A program made the position numbers and the translations under genes. 64,000 nt of DNA from Diplolepis rosae (taxonomy: Eukaryota > Arthropoda > Insecta > Hymenoptera > Diplolepididae). The first letter of the stretch is position 1; each line of letters starts with the position of its first letter. Where the stretch lies: NCBI GenBank assembly GCA_030998225.1, contig JAPYXD010000685.1, positions 124,001-188,000 on the forward strand. The letters are read 5' to 3'. This document shows positions 1 to 11,128 of this stretch, in pieces. The notes beneath the pieces are model-generated. The model saw only the letters and a program-made list of their open reading frames with translations, did not search any database and was not told the DNA's origin.

Positions 1-93
1 CTATCTCCCATCGCCGCCGAAATTGTCATGAATCACCTGGGAACCAAATGTATAGCCTGTCTTTCATTTCATTTCCCTTCCTATTTTACATAG

Positions 94-388
94 CTGGACG
101 ACATTAAAACAGCAGTACCCAGTAATGTACTTACTGCTATCAAAAATATTGTTAACAGTTATAAGTACAAACTACAGCTTACAGTAGAAGAGGTATCAGA
201 CAATGAAATTTCTTTTGTGCATGTCTTCGTCATGAACGTTAATAATTATGAAAAAAGAAAGTTTTTACATCTCGTGAAATTCATGGCGAGACAGACCTAT
301 CTTAGTGTGTTTTATTTAATTTCACAAATTTCCAATTCGATATCTTATTTTGCATGGGAATGGGTCACAGTTTTTATATCTGAATAAT
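94..388 (+). other. Candidate exon of an unrecognised gene
   Basis: An open frame of 98 codons begins directly after a good splice acceptor (pyrimidine-rich tract ending ttttacatag at 84-93) and ends at a TAA at 386-388. The first two thirds read like protein (starts LDDIKTAVPSNVLTAIKN, later VEEVSDNEISFVHVFVMN); the end becomes hydrophobic and less convincing, so a donor inside the stretch (for example before gtatca near 193) is possible. I do not recognise the family. It lies upstream of the first visible TFIIF-beta exon on the same strand, so it is either the last exon of an upstream gene or lies within a TFIIF-beta intron. Confidence 0.3.
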
Positions 389-608
389 ATGTTATACATT
401 AAGTTCCATAATCATACAATGGATAGGGATACGTTTCTTGTCAATTTATACTATCAAAAAATACCATATAATAGCTTTATACTTTATAATTAATGGTGCT
501 CTCAGGCCAAAAAGATTTTAATATCAAATTGAGTATTCCAAAATATGAAAAAATTATCTTGCTGTATTTGCTTATTCTTTCATTTTTTATTTTTTGTTTT
601 TGTTTAAG

Positions 609-760
609 AAATCCAGGACAAAAAGCTGAAGTATCGTTAAGATTGTCAGAAACAGTTTTAGCATTAAAAGAAGAAGGAGAAGAAGATATTCCAAAACAAC
701 ACAGATTAGATGTTTCAACTGTGACTAGACAAACGCTTGGTGTTTTCTCGCATATTATTC
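609..760 (+). CDS. TfIIFbeta: TFIIF-beta (RAP30) internal exon, N-terminal domain
   Basis: This exon encodes 50 full codons starting NPGQKAEVSLRLSETVLALK and continuing through EDIPKQHRLDVSTVTRQTLGVFSH. That matches the N-terminal part of the small subunit of transcription factor IIF, which dimerises with TFIIF-alpha and helps RNA polymerase II load and escape at promoters in the nucleus. The acceptor is tgtttaag at 601-608 after a T-rich tract; the donor is gttagt at 761. One base at each end belongs to split codons, and the trailing base pairs in frame with the next exon. The intron before it runs off the window or begins in an upstream exon I could not find. Family assignment is from recalled conservation; the splice pattern is seen directly. 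Confidence 0.88.
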
Positions 761-849
761 GTTAGTATACATATGTAATTGATTTACTTGGTTTATCCTC
801 TGACAATAATTTCCCAAGTGCCATATAATCAACCTTTATTATCTTTTAG

Positions 850-939
850 CTGGAAGTGATTTGGATGAAATTGTCCCAGAAACTGAAAAGCTGTTCATGG
901 AAGGCAGGATTGTACAAAAGTTAGAGTGCCGACCATATG
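850..939 (+). CDS. TfIIFbeta: TFIIF-beta (RAP30) internal exon
   Basis: This 90-bp exon follows acceptor atcttttag (841-849) after an 89-bp intron and ends at donor gtaaaa (940). With the base carried over from 760 it reads PGSDLDEIVPETEKLFMEGR and then IVQKLECRPY, which matches the end of the TFIIF-beta dimerisation domain. The last base starts a codon completed 12 kb downstream at 12971. The contrast between this tiny intron and the following 12,031-bp intron reflects transposon insertion. No stop or frameshift interrupts the exon, consistent with a live gene. Confidence 0.9.
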
Positions 940-1404
940 GTAAAATAATCTATTTAATTTTCTATAATTTATTATATCAACCCCAAGTTCAATTTCCCAT
1001 GAAAAGGGATTTTATTGAAGGTACAATAAAGTTTTCTGAAATATATTCCTCTAAGTGTACTATTTCGATACCGCTTGGCAAAAATATCAATAACTTATGC
1101 AACTAGCTCAAGTCTTGAATGCTCATGCCTACTTTGGTTTAGGATGTTGTACGTTATTTATCTAACTTCCTAATTACTTTCATAGTACCCAAAAATCAAG
1201 TTAGAAAGGTTTTAACTTCGATAAAAATAAAAATTTAATTTGGAGTTTGTTACTCAATTAACTTTATGCATCGCCTTAAAGTAAAGTTGCTCATAAAAAA
1301 ATTACTGCTGTGTTAAATTCTCTTCTTTGATAATATGAGGTATACAATTTAATTCAATGTATTTTTTAAAAAACGGTTTGGAATTTTAATTACTCATTGT
1401 TTTG
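940..1404. other. Intron sequence, nothing recognised
   Basis: This AT-rich start of TFIIF-beta intron 2 has no convincing coding, repeat or RNA feature before the copia relic. Confidence 0.6.
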
Positions 1405-4265
1405 ATATATTATATCAAAAACTTTTGCTAACTCTATAATATACAAGATATTCACTAATCTCACCTAGATCTTTCATCTTGAACCTATCAGACAATAAAT
1501 TTTTTATTTTTTGTATTTTGTTTTTATCTTTACTGCAGATTAGTAAGTCGTCTACACATATTAGTCAGTAAATAATATTTTCGCCTTTTCCATGAGTGTA
1601 TAAACATAATTCTACTTTACTTTTCCTAAAGCCTAATTTTATCATACACTCATCAAAACACTCATACCAGCCTCTAGGACTTTCTCTCAACCCATATAAA
1701 GCTTTTATTAATTTAAACACTCTATCTATACCATCTTCATAACCTTTTGGCTGATTCACATATACTTCCGAGTTAATTTTTCCATTCAAAAAAAGCAATC
1801 TCTACGTCCATTTGTTCGATTCATAAACCTTTTTGACAACAATATGAAAATAAAAATCTTAAAGTTTGACTTTTTGCAACCGGAGAGTATATGTCATCAA
1901 TTACATCAGTTTGTTGGAAACCTCTTACGACTAACCTAGCCTTATATGTATCGTCAGACTTTTTTGTGTAAACCCATTTTACATCTAAGACCTTTTGACC
2001 TTGTTCCTTATCAACTAATTTCCAAGTTTTGTTTTTATTTATACAAACTAATTCTTTATCCATTTCCTTTTTTCAATTTTCGCAATTATTACTATTTAAC
2101 GCCTCCTCAAATGTAGATTGAATATCTACTCTACAATAATGAACAGAAACATTACTAGCACTATTCTTTGGATATCTAATCGGACTTTTTCTTTCACGTT
2201 CGGATCTACGTGGAATTTTTGGAGTTGAACTTTCTTTTTCGCTTTTCCTTTACATTACTTTGCACTTCATCGGTTTCATCCGCACTTTCGAAAACACTAT
2301 CGTTTAATTAATTTTCTACACTAGCATTGTTCTCATTATCATAATCATTTCCATCAAGTTAATACATTTTACATTTTTCTCGACAATATCAACGTGTCTC
2401 GCAACTATTATTCGGTTATTTTTAAGTACTCTATATCCTACATCACTATAACCTATAAGGATTCCTATATCTGCCTTTTTATCCCATTTCGAAAATCTTT
2501 TTTGTTCGGGTTTTCGTAGAAAAACTCTACTTCCATATAATTTAAAATTTTCAACATTTGGTCTCTTTCTAAAAAATATTATTATAATAAATAATAATAT
2601 AAGTAATAAATATAATATTCGCTAACATGCGATTTTTCAAATATGTCGCCTCACATATATTATTTCAGGCCAATATCGCTTATGTACCTGTGCCTATTCT
2701 AATAAACAAGGTGCTATATCCATAATTGTTCTATTAAATCTTTCAGCTGTACCGTTCAACTCATGTACATACGCTGGACAATTGTTCAAAATGATTCCCT
2801 TTATTGGGAAAATTTATAAAATCAATTATTTAAATATTCTTTACCATTGTCACATCTAATTGTTTTTACTTTCATTTCCGTTAAATTTTCAGATTCATTA
2901 ATATATTGAACCAGGCAATCAAATACTCCATCCTTAGAATTTATGCAATAAACTTTGGCTATTTTGCTATAATCATCAATAAAAAAAATAAAATATCTTT
3001 CATCCATTATACCAGGTGTTTTAAAGCTACCAAAGACATCTGAATGAATAATTTCTAAAATATCTTTGGCTTTTGTTCTATTATTTTGAAACGTTAAATT
3101 ATACATCTTATTTTTAATACAAGTCTTACACTCCATAAATTCTGAATTAAGATCACTTGGTATACCTGTCAATAACTGTTGTTTACTTAACGTATTCAAA
3201 TAGCCAAAATTTACATGCCCTAGCATTCTATGCCATTTCTGTTTTGAACTCATAATATTATTACACTCGGCACTGTTTACTATCTTTTCTCGATACTTCA
3301 ATTTACTTGTTATCTTATAAGTTCGATTTTATTTATAGGTTACAGCTATTAACTTATTTTTCTCATCTATGATCTTTGCAATATCACCCTTTGAAATAAT
3401 TTTAATTTATAATTATAATAATAATAATTTGAAATAATTGTGTTATTATCTGTTAATTTTCCAAAACTAATTAAATTCGTATTGATATCTTTTGCGTAAA
3501 ACACATTACTCATATTAACTTCATTTTTTTTACCAAACGCATGAAAAAAACTTACAACATTTCCGATTTTTGCTGCTTTAATGTATCTATTGTCCCCCAA
3601 ATAAATATTTACTGGTTCTTTGAGCACAATCGAATTTTCAAAATATATTTCATCATTCACTATATGATCAGTGCATCCACTGTCTAGTAACCAATGTATC
3701 TCGTTACCTGTCCTTTTCTTACTGTCGTTACCCTCCGCAGCGTATGCCGTTGCTATCCATGCGCTCGTTCTTGAGCTGCCCTGCTCGCTTCCTGCTGATC
3801 CACCGTCTTGGTACTCTCGTGCGAAATGCCCGGTTTTTCAGCATTTATAACAGCTTCCTCTCTTTGCAGCAAAAACATTGGATCTTCTTTCTTCATCTTC
3901 ATTATCGGTTTTTATTTCAGCTATCTGAATTTTACTCTTTACGTATGCTGCTGTTTGATCTTCTTCTCTTAAAGTATCAATCAAATCGCCAATGTAACTG
4001 TATTGACTTGGTAACATGTTCAGCATATAATTTAATTTTTCTTTCTCACTGATTTTTGCTTTAGCGCTTTTTAACTCATTTACCGATTTTTTAAAATCAC
4101 TAAAAAATGCTGCTGAATCACTGTACTTTTCTAATCTCAATTTTTCCAATTTATTTCTGCACACGATCTGTAATGCTGTAGACTCTTTTAAATAAATTTC
4201 ATCTAACTTATTTATTATACCATATGCAGTTGTTTCTTCACACACAAACTCTTAGTCCAGGCGAT
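1405..4265 (-). mobile_element. Ty1/copia retrotransposon relic (gag C-part, protease, integrase, RT)
   Basis: Reading on the minus strand from 4265 down: a copia Gag segment (starts EFVCEETTAYGIINKLDEIY); a CYKC knuckle near 3838 broken by an in-frame stop; the protease motif WLLDSGCTDHI near 3665-3700; Gag-pre-integrase (KWHRMLGHVN); an integrase core with D (HSDVFG), D (IRCDNGKE) and E (NGTAERFNR, near 2735); and a reverse transcriptase with WKLVDKEQG, DVKWVYTKK, LIKALYGLRESPRGWYE and the catalytic CVDDLLIC near 1540-1558. Several stops and frameshifts break it, for example a stop where a Trp is expected near 2075. RNase H and both LTRs were not found. It is a dead copy inside TFIIF-beta intron 2. 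Confidence 0.85.
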
Positions 4266-4993
4266 TTAATGAAAAGCGCGATGTTTTCTTGGAGCAGGCT
4301 GGAAAATTGAGTTTAGGCATCAAAAAATAAGTGAAACAACATATCTTTTCCCGTGGTGTCAAATCGATGGACGTCATTGTTTAAATTACGGTTATCTATA
4401 ATTTTTTAATGACATTTAACGTTTTTCGCTTATACCTTTGATTCTTTTTATTTTATCGGAAACCCTACAAAACTAGATACCGATCATAAAAAAATATTAA
4501 TTAGGTCGAAAGTTATGAATAAAAATAGATAATGTTTATTACGTTTAAATAAACAGAAGGCTTTGTTTATGGTACTCATATCGTGCCATTCAACAACCTC
4601 CGAATACTTCTTATTCTTGACAATTATGTGTGTAAAACCTGGAGTCGGTAAGTTTGTTAGTTTATGACTTATGGCCTTATAAATAAATTAAAAAACAATT
4701 AACCTGTACGAACCTGAGAAGTAGATATGGTGATGCTGATTTGGTTATCGATAGATTTCACTATTTTACATTAAAAATCATCATTGTTTAATAAAAAAAT
4801 TCAATTTTGCAACTAAGGGAAATTTGTTTATAAATTTCATAGTTGTAAAATGCATTTTTCCAAGTGTTCCACTTAATTTTCATAACTTTTTATTGCGTAC
4901 ATTAAAAGTGTATGAAAAGAGCTTTCATTTAAAAAAAAAAGTTCAATATTCATTAAGAATTAATGGAGATTGTAGATCAATCAAATCTTTACT

Positions 4994-5383
4994 GTGATAA
5001 AAAAAGTGAAAGATTTCAACCCTATTACGAGCGAAGAAATAAAAAAGTTTTTAGGAATCAACATAATGATGGGTATAAAAAGATTACCATCTTATCGTGA
5101 CTACTGGTCGAAAAATATTCAACTCAATGATCCTTACATTAGTTCTGTTATGAGTGTGAAGAGATTTTCTTTTTTATTATCACATTTACATTTGAATGAT
5201 ACTACTAAAGAACCTAAAAGAGACGATCCAGAATATGATAAATTATACAAAGTTGCACCTTATTTGGAAACTCTTTCGGAAACTTATAAAATGTTTTATG
5301 ACCCAACCAGAAATCAATCGATTGATGAAATTATGGTCAAAGCAAACGAAAATTGCTTTAAAAAGTTTCACAGAGCCTCTTAG
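4994..5383 (+). pseudogene. piggyBac transposase fragment (DDE_Tnp_1_7)
   Basis: This open frame of about 129 codons contains EEIKKFLGINIMMGIKRLPS, then YRDYWSKN, VKRFSFLLSHLHLND and finally QSIDEIMVKANE. That order matches the first third of the piggyBac transposase catalytic domain, including the region around the first catalytic Asp (SIDEIM). Translation stops at TAG 5381-5383 and the rest of the roughly 550-residue protein is absent. It is a truncated remnant with no transposition capacity. It sits between the two TTAA borders that split the copia gag. Confidence 0.75.
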
Positions 5384-5432
5384 TTACTGAAAAATGAAAA
5401 TTATATTATAAGTGAAAAAAAAACAAAAAAAA

Positions 5433-5500
5433 GCTCAGTGGTTAGAGCAGTCGACCGGCAATCGAAAGAGCTGGGCTCGAATCCCAGCGCAGTCGAAAGC
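5433..5500 (+). repeat. tRNA-derived SINE head / tRNA pseudogene
   Basis: An A-box-like gctcagtggttagagc is followed by a T arm that pairs perfectly around the B-box (ctgggctcgaatcccag, 5471-5487). The D-arm bases also pair. No acceptor stem flanks it, and A-rich sequence lies on the 5' side and T-rich on the 3' side, so it is a SINE-like copy rather than a working tRNA gene. Confidence 0.6.
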
Positions 5501-6440
5501 GTCTTTTTTCCCACAGAAAAATTTAAAATAAATAAAAACGCGCCCAAATTGTGAAAGAAAAAACTTGCGATTCCTTTCGCAACTTGAATAACAATTTTAG
5601 AAATGCGACTTCTCTACTGACAATGACAGTGAAAAAACTCTTCCTGAAAAAAAATTTTAAACGAAACAAAAAAAATAAGGAAATGGTGTTTTAGAACGTA
5701 AAAGTTATTTTTACGAATTAAGAGCATTTTTTGTTTCACTGAAATAGCACTTTCAATTGCCTGCGATCTGGCGATGCCGGAAGAACGGAATGTGATTTAG
5801 AAATTTGTTCATAAAAAAATTAATAATGAAAGTGCGCAATGATAATGGTACTTTTTCAATGACTTATGTTAGGTCTGTCGTTTGCGAGCGTATCACTTTA
5901 TTTCGCTGCAATAACACTTTTTACTAACATTCACCTAGCAGTCACGGTAAACAATGATTAAGAAATTTTGCTATGGAAAATACTGAAAACTAAATGGTGA
6001 AGAAAAGAATTGTGTAACTTTTATCCGCTGTTGTTAAATAAATAAGTAAATTACGAAATATGAAAAAAAATTCATTATTCGAAATATTTGAAAATTTTTT
6101 CGAAAAGACTAGCGTACGAAAAAATCCGAAAAAAAATATATATCATAAAACTAAGTGTGTAGAATACGTCAAAAAATCAGCAGAGGCTCACCTTTGCAGG
6201 TTACGGAAAAACCGATTTTTTTTCTGAAAAAAACGTGTTTTTTCGTGTTACTTTTTTATAACAAACAAATGTACTTGTATAAATAAAATAATGCAATTTT
6301 TCACCAGATTATGATAACTCAGACTTCTAAGAGTCTAATAAGTATATATTTGCATAGATAAAGTGCCAAAATCTATCGGAAATATAAAAAAAACTAAGAC
6401 AATAAAGGTGGTACATAATCGTCCCACCGCCCCTGAAAGG
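5501..6440. other. AT-rich interior of the piggyBac-like insertion
   Basis: No coding sequence recognised; A/T homopolymers are frequent. Confidence 0.4.
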
Positions 6441-6442
6441 GT

Positions 6443-6649
6443 TAAATCTTGCTCATCCCATTCAGGTCTGTTTGCACTAATCCTTTCTCTAGTTGTCACT
6501 TCGTGGCACTTTTTGAACTTAAAGAACATCGTTATTCTCTTTTTCCACATACTGTAGTCCTCTCCTTCAAACACCGGTATCGAAATATCTTTTTTCCATT
6601 TCGTCTTCCCTATTCTTGAACGTTCCTTCGTGTTCAGTATTTTCATCAA
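6443..6649 (-). pseudogene. Ty1/copia Gag N-terminal fragment
   Basis: The minus-strand frame contains IPVFEGEDYSMWKKRITMFF and later ERISANRPEWDEQDL, the conserved N-terminal block of insect copia Gag proteins. Similarity ends precisely at a TTAA (6442-6445). The next Gag block (EFVCEETTAYG) is found at about 4255 on the same strand, so the two are halves of one gag separated by the piggyBac-like insertion. The start region is MMKILNTKERSR. No LTR was recognised upstream (6650-7000). Confidence 0.7.
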
Positions 6650-7026
6650 GCTTACCTTCTGGCGTCGTGGCTTCTACGACAAATGTCTTGAATGCTCCTT
6701 GGTGTTCGGACTTTTTCTTCTCAACTAACAGAACCAATTAACAGAACCAATTAAATAAACTGTTCGTCTTAACGATTTAGGTAGCTTACTCCAAACGGTA
6801 GCTTACAGTTGCGCATATTTTTTTATCGCACGGCTCTCACGATAATTACAGTATATCTCCATATGGATACACTATTAATGTATCTTTATATTCTAACATG
6901 TACAAAAGCAATTTATTGATTTGGTTCTCAACATTTTTTTTAATTCACAAAATAATAACTTATAATTCACCTTTGAAGAGCAACAAAATAACCAAATTAA
7001 CTTTCTGGACTTATCATTAATTATAA
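6650..7026. other. Nothing recognised
   Basis: AT-rich intron sequence; a short direct repeat (agaaccaattaa, twice near 6727-6755) is the only structure seen. A copia LTR would be expected here but I cannot delimit one. Confidence 0.4.
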
Positions 7027-7593
7027 AAAAAAATCAAATTATTCCTAACTGGTTTCAAAAACCTACCTCATCAAATAGATCAATCAATTATTTTTCCAAT
7101 CATCCAATTTGTCAGAAAAAAATATTGTTTATAACTTAGTTGACCGAGCGATATCTTTATCTCACAAAACGTTTCATAACGCCAATTTGAAGATCGTTAA
7201 ACAAATATTACTAAACAATGATGATCCAAATAGCTTTATCGATAAAAATATAAAAATCCATATGAATAAAATTAAATACAGCTCTCCAAATTCTCTAAAT
7301 AAAAAAAACCGTTCAGATTTATACAGAGATCAACCAAAGGTATGCTTGCCATAAAACATAACAAACTTAACTAAATTGTCGAATATTTTTAAACAATACA
7401 ATATTTAAACTATCCCTGTGGTTAACCAAACTTTGAAATCAATAATAAAATTAGGTAAAGACTCCACGAACAAATGGGAACAAACTAATATTTGTACAAA
7501 TTTAATTGTGAAAACTGCCCCGCGACTTATATTGGTGAATCCGAGAGAGCATTAAGAGTTCGTTTCAATGAACACAAAAATAAAAAAAAATAG
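7027..7593 (+). mobile_element. Penelope-like element fragment (RT tail + GIY-YIG endonuclease)
   Basis: The + strand encodes SINYFSNHPICQKKNIVYNL followed by VDRAISLSHKTFHNANLK, the region downstream of the RT core in Penelope-like elements. After a frameshift, 7495-7593 reads YKFNCENCPATYIGESERAL and RVRFNEHKNK, a GIY-YIG endonuclease start (TYIG motif, RxxRFxEH). The RT core with its catalytic Asp pair is missing upstream. A related, longer copy is at 35451-36575. Confidence 0.75.
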
Positions 7594-8100
7594 TGAATCC
7601 GTAGTCTGTGAGAAGCAATTGGAATTCAACCATGAATTTGATTTTTTTTTTTTGGTGAGGAGGAAAAATGGTGAAATCTTTTATAGACGTTGTACAGGAC
7701 TCTTCTAGGACGGGTCTAGGCATACCTGTTAAAACCAAAAAAACCCCTCGCTCGAACCAATACACCACCCGCGGAGCCGACTTTCGGCTTTAAACTTCGC
7801 AGGGTGTTGAGTCCAGCTTAAAGTCGCGTTTGACTCTTCCGTCATCCGTTCGCCCGGAACTCCCATCCGCGGACACACGCCCGTTAGGCAGGCCGACTAG
7901 CCGCGCCAACCAGGGGAGAAATAAGAAGATTCGGATTCGACAGATTCGGACAGTCATGTCCGCCCATGACGCAGGAATGCGGGTGCAGACCTCGATGCGA
8001 TTTCTACTGGCCCTCGTTGTTGCCGCGCTCTGCACACCCATCGAGCTCCCTCTTCTTCATCACCAGGGTGACGAATGACTCGATAAGCATCCATATCTGT

Positions 8101-8310
8101 TCAGACTGGAGCATGAGAGACCATCGTGTCAGGAGTGAGTTGTACGCCCACTGCCCGACCGACAGCCTCCCTTTCCGCGCCCCACCTGGCACAGACAAAA
8201 AGTGTGTGCTCTGCATTTTTCACAAGGGATCCACAGTAGCGACACGACTCATCGTCTCTTTTCTTTAAGCGCTTCAGGTACGCATTAAAGCAACCATGTC
8301 CCGAAAGCAC
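8101..8310 (-). pseudogene. R1-clade C-terminal CCHC zinc finger, copy A
   Basis: The frame LSGHGCFNAYLKRLKKRDDE is followed by SCRYCGSLVKNAEHTLFVCA, giving the C-x2-C-x8-H-x4-C finger at the end of the R1-type ORF2. In this clade the motif is thought to bind element RNA or target DNA. Copy B keeps it but is cut right after; copy C has lost it. Confidence 0.75.
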
Positions 8311-8372
8311 TTGCGCCGGGTAAAAGCCGACGTGACCGTGGTTTCTATCCAGCCAGGTGGTGAACTCTGGGA

Positions 8373-9400
8373 TCAGACGGTGTGTCCATCTCCCGGATTG
8401 GTCACCATGCCATCTCGTCTGCCATTTCTCGACGAGTCTGCGCCTTCTATCCTTGCGGATAGAAGCGAGCGATTTCCTGCAGGTTTGTTAAGCAGGTGAG
8501 CTCCTTTCGGAGCTGAAAGGTCTTCTTCCTTTCCTCCGCCAATAAGTCTATTGGTAGGATACTCGCCAGGACCAGCAAAGCGCTCTTCGACACAGTTCGG
8601 TATGCTGAGACACCACACCTCTCTGTGCCGAGAACAGCTTCTTCTGGATAGCATGGTTATTAAGGGCACTTGTCCCGAACGGAGCTGCATAAGGCAGCTT
8701 CGAATTTACCACGCTCGCCACCAGCCTTCTCTTGGCTTCCCTGGGGCCACCAATGTTGGGCATGAGGCGAGTCAGGGTGGCTTCACATTGGACGGCTTTG
8801 GCAGTTACGATCTGCAGCTGTTCGCCGAAGCTAAGTCTTCAATCCAACTGCACACCCAGGTACTTAATGCTCTTTTTACACTCGACTTCATGTCCCTCGA
8901 GAACGATCTTCGGGTATTTGAAGGATCTCCTGTCCGTGACCATCAAAGCCTCGGTCTTTTCAGGGGCCATTTTTAGGCATCTGCTATCCAACCAACGCTT
9001 TGCCCGCCACAAACTATCATTGGTCCTCAGCTTTATGATTTTGATATCGTCAGCGGCGCACACGACAAGTGCGTCATCCGCGAAGCCGATGATGCTCGTT
9101 CCAGCAGGTAGGTCCATGCGCAGAAAATCGTCATACATGACGTTCCAAACGAATGGACCCACCCGTGACCCTTGAGGGGCGCCACATATCACCTCTTCTT
9201 TGAGAGACCACTTGTCACCCTCGTATATCACCCACCTGTCGCTCAGATAGTCATCTATCATTCGCAACAGGTAGTCTGGAACCTTTTTCCGCACCGTCGC
9301 CTCGATGCAGATGTTCCACCTCGTGGTATTGAACGCATTGCATATGTCAATGCTGATAACCGCGCAGAATCCCTTACGCTTACCAGTTCCCCAATGCTCA
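8373..9400 (-). pseudogene. R1-clade reverse transcriptase, copy A (broken)
   Basis: The frames contain KVPDYLLRMIDDYLSDRWVI, ICGAPQGSRVGPFVWNVMYD and the catalytic box IIGFADDALVV, then LKMAPEKTEALMV and IKYLGVQLD. These are RT motifs of R1-clade elements (palm with FADD, thumb). Upstream palm motifs are missing because of the internal deletion. Frame changes occur near 8840 and 8600. No functional polymerase can be made from this copy. Confidence 0.85.
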
Positions 9401-9407
9401 AATCAGG

Positions 9408-9590
9408 GCTGCTAACAAGGATCCCAGCCTTCCTTGATGCATCCTGGTACCAAGCAGAGTTTTTGGACCATTTTCGTTGCTCACTAATGAGCAACACATC
9501 GGCCCTCCTCTCCCAGGCAGTCTGCATCAGAAGGTTTTGGGCTTCCTCCCCTCTCCCGAGATTGAGCTGCAGGAACTTCAATTTTTGCAT
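9408..9590 (-). pseudogene. R1-clade endonuclease N-terminal fragment, copy A
   Basis: The frame starts KLKFLQLNLGRGEEAQNLLM and contains RRADVLLISEQ, the beginning of the apurinic-type endonuclease that nicks target DNA in R1-clade elements. After SSPDLSIGEL the frame runs straight into RT coding sequence read out of frame (near 9408). So about 180 endonuclease residues and the start of the RT are deleted. The same domain is nearly complete in copy C (54494-53579). Confidence 0.75.
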
Positions 9591-10042
9591 CTCAACCTCT
9601 GAAGCTCCTTCCTAAATATGGGGCAAGAACCGTTCCCCGAAGCATGAGTGACATCTTTTTTGCCCCTTTCAGTGCAAGTCAGGCACCGAGGGGGAGCCTT
9701 GCACTTCTTGGCCACGTATGACGCGCCTTCACACCTCCAGCAGGCATCCCTCCTGTCTGGAAGCGCGCAGCCGCGCCACACATGGCCATATCCCTGGCAC
9801 CTGAAGCACCGGGCAACCTCGATATGCTCTCGGATGCGGCAGTTCACCCACCCCACCCTTAGCCTACCGAGCCTGAGCAAGCTCCGGGCGTCTGCCTCAG
9901 TCAAACGGACCACCGCAGTCTGCACCCCGCGAAAGCGCTTGTACAGCCTGCACTGGTCCCGGAGGTCTGTCTTTCCCAGCGCAATGCATAGCGCGGCAAC
10001 AACCTCTTCTCTTGTGACGGTCTCGTCGAGGTCCCTAACTTC
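9578..10042 (-). pseudogene. R1-clade Gag C-terminal part with CCHC knuckles, copy A
   Basis: After the LTR the frame resumes with LEVRDLDETVTREEVVAALC and reaches VARCFRCQGYGHVWRGC, ACWRCEGASYVAKKC and PRCLTCTERG, three zinc-knuckle-like modules as usual for R1-clade ORF1. The knuckles bind nucleic acid. The reading frame across the LTR is consistent with the N-terminal part (SLVSKRSL before the insertion), so the LTR interrupted an otherwise continuous gag. Confidence 0.8.
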
Positions 10043-10046
10043 AAGG

Positions 10047-11128
10047 TGTTACATCCCGGTAACATTAAATTTTTAACTTTTAATTATTGCCCCTGCATAT
10101 GGGCAATATGTCATACACTAGCGTGACTAAGTAGTAAATATTCTTTAAATTCAGTCTTATGGTAATTAGTATCTAGACCGGGTAACTGTTCTACAGAGGT
10201 AAACTAATGCGCTACCTCACATCGATAAATCGGCTCGACACTTGGTAACAAGTGATAAAGAAGAGCATCGCTCAGTCTATATGGTGATTGCCCGCCCGGT
10301 AATTAATCAGTGAATCATGCAGCACATCGATAAAATAGTGATGCAGCGCTAGTAACCTAGTAAGACGGAAAAAGTTTGCTGGCGTGGCGCCATTAACATT
10401 GACTTATTATTGCTTTAATTAATAATTATTATACCATCCCTGTTAGTATTTAAGCATACAATTATTATTAATATTAGTAAAAACCAATAATAATTTAGCA
10501 GTTAATCATAAACAATCTAAAAGTAAGAAAACATGTTATCGGGACGAATTAACCTATCTTGTTAACAAGTGCATGCATGATTCATTTCTCATGTACTTAG
10601 CAAGATACGTATGCGGATAATTGTCATACCAGTCGGTGGACTTGCATCCCTTACACCATACCTCCTGCAAGATTTATCGTTGTTTTGCTATCTCACGGAG
10701 ACTCAACCGAAAACCAAACTACCTCCTGCGAAATTTATCGTTGTTTTGCTATCTCGCGGAGACTCAAACGAAACCCAACTATCCTGCAAGGATTTGTGCC
10801 GTTGACTTGCAATTATAGGGGAAATAAACGACAGTTCCTTCTTTTGCCCTCTAATTTGAAAGGGAGACAAGTAAGTTACCATTTAAGTATCATTCTGCGT
10901 GAAACTTATGCAAAATCCTATTTATTTATAATAAATTATCTTATATATTCATAAATTCAGTGTTTTATTATCATTGTGAACAACTCAGGGCCCATAGACC
11001 TGACAAGTGACAACGTACCCACAAACAAAAATAAATTATCAGGCCTTACCAACCTGATATAATCAGCTAACCGCCTCCTTTACATCCAAAAATCCAAACT
11101 ACCCTCGCCTTTTGCTCGGGACGTAACA
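10047..11128 (+). mobile_element. Solo LTR (1082 bp) inserted in the R1-clade gag
   Basis: The element begins TGTTACATCCCGGTAAC and ends CTCGGGACGTAACA, giving the TG...CA ends of an LTR. The 4 bp before it (AAGG, 10043-10046) recur after it (AAGG, 11129-11132), a clean target-site duplication. Related LTRs in opposite orientation lie at 42906-44022 and 61849-63178. No internal retroelement sequence is present, so it is a solo LTR left by recombination. The 11.1-kb end carries T-rich coding-like frames that are gag of the host element, not of the LTR. Confidence 0.88.

Larger units (their letters stand above)
4270..6441 (+). mobile_element. piggyBac-like insertion splitting the copia gag
   Basis: The copia Gag is cut into a 3' part ending near 4265 and a 5' part ending near 6446, with TTAA at both borders (4266-4269 and 6442-6445). 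TTAA is the piggyBac target site. Read inward from the right border on the minus strand, the sequence starts CCCTTTCAGGGGCGG, typical of piggyBac ends. The left border does not show a matching inverted repeat, so that end is degraded or the true end differs. A piggyBac transposase fragment lies inside. A few Gag codons also seem missing at the join, so this is a good but not perfect case. Confidence 0.55.

Noticed and set aside
5433..5500. A functional tRNA gene
   Set aside because: D and T arms pair, but there is no acceptor stem and the anticodon arm is poor; a SINE head or pseudogene fits better.
7830..8078. Plus-strand ORFs over the R1-clade copies (also near 8551-9615, 11288-12764, 21525-22976, 52186-53463)
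   Set aside because: They are antisense shadows of GC-rich gag, endonuclease and RT frames; only the minus strand shows family motifs.
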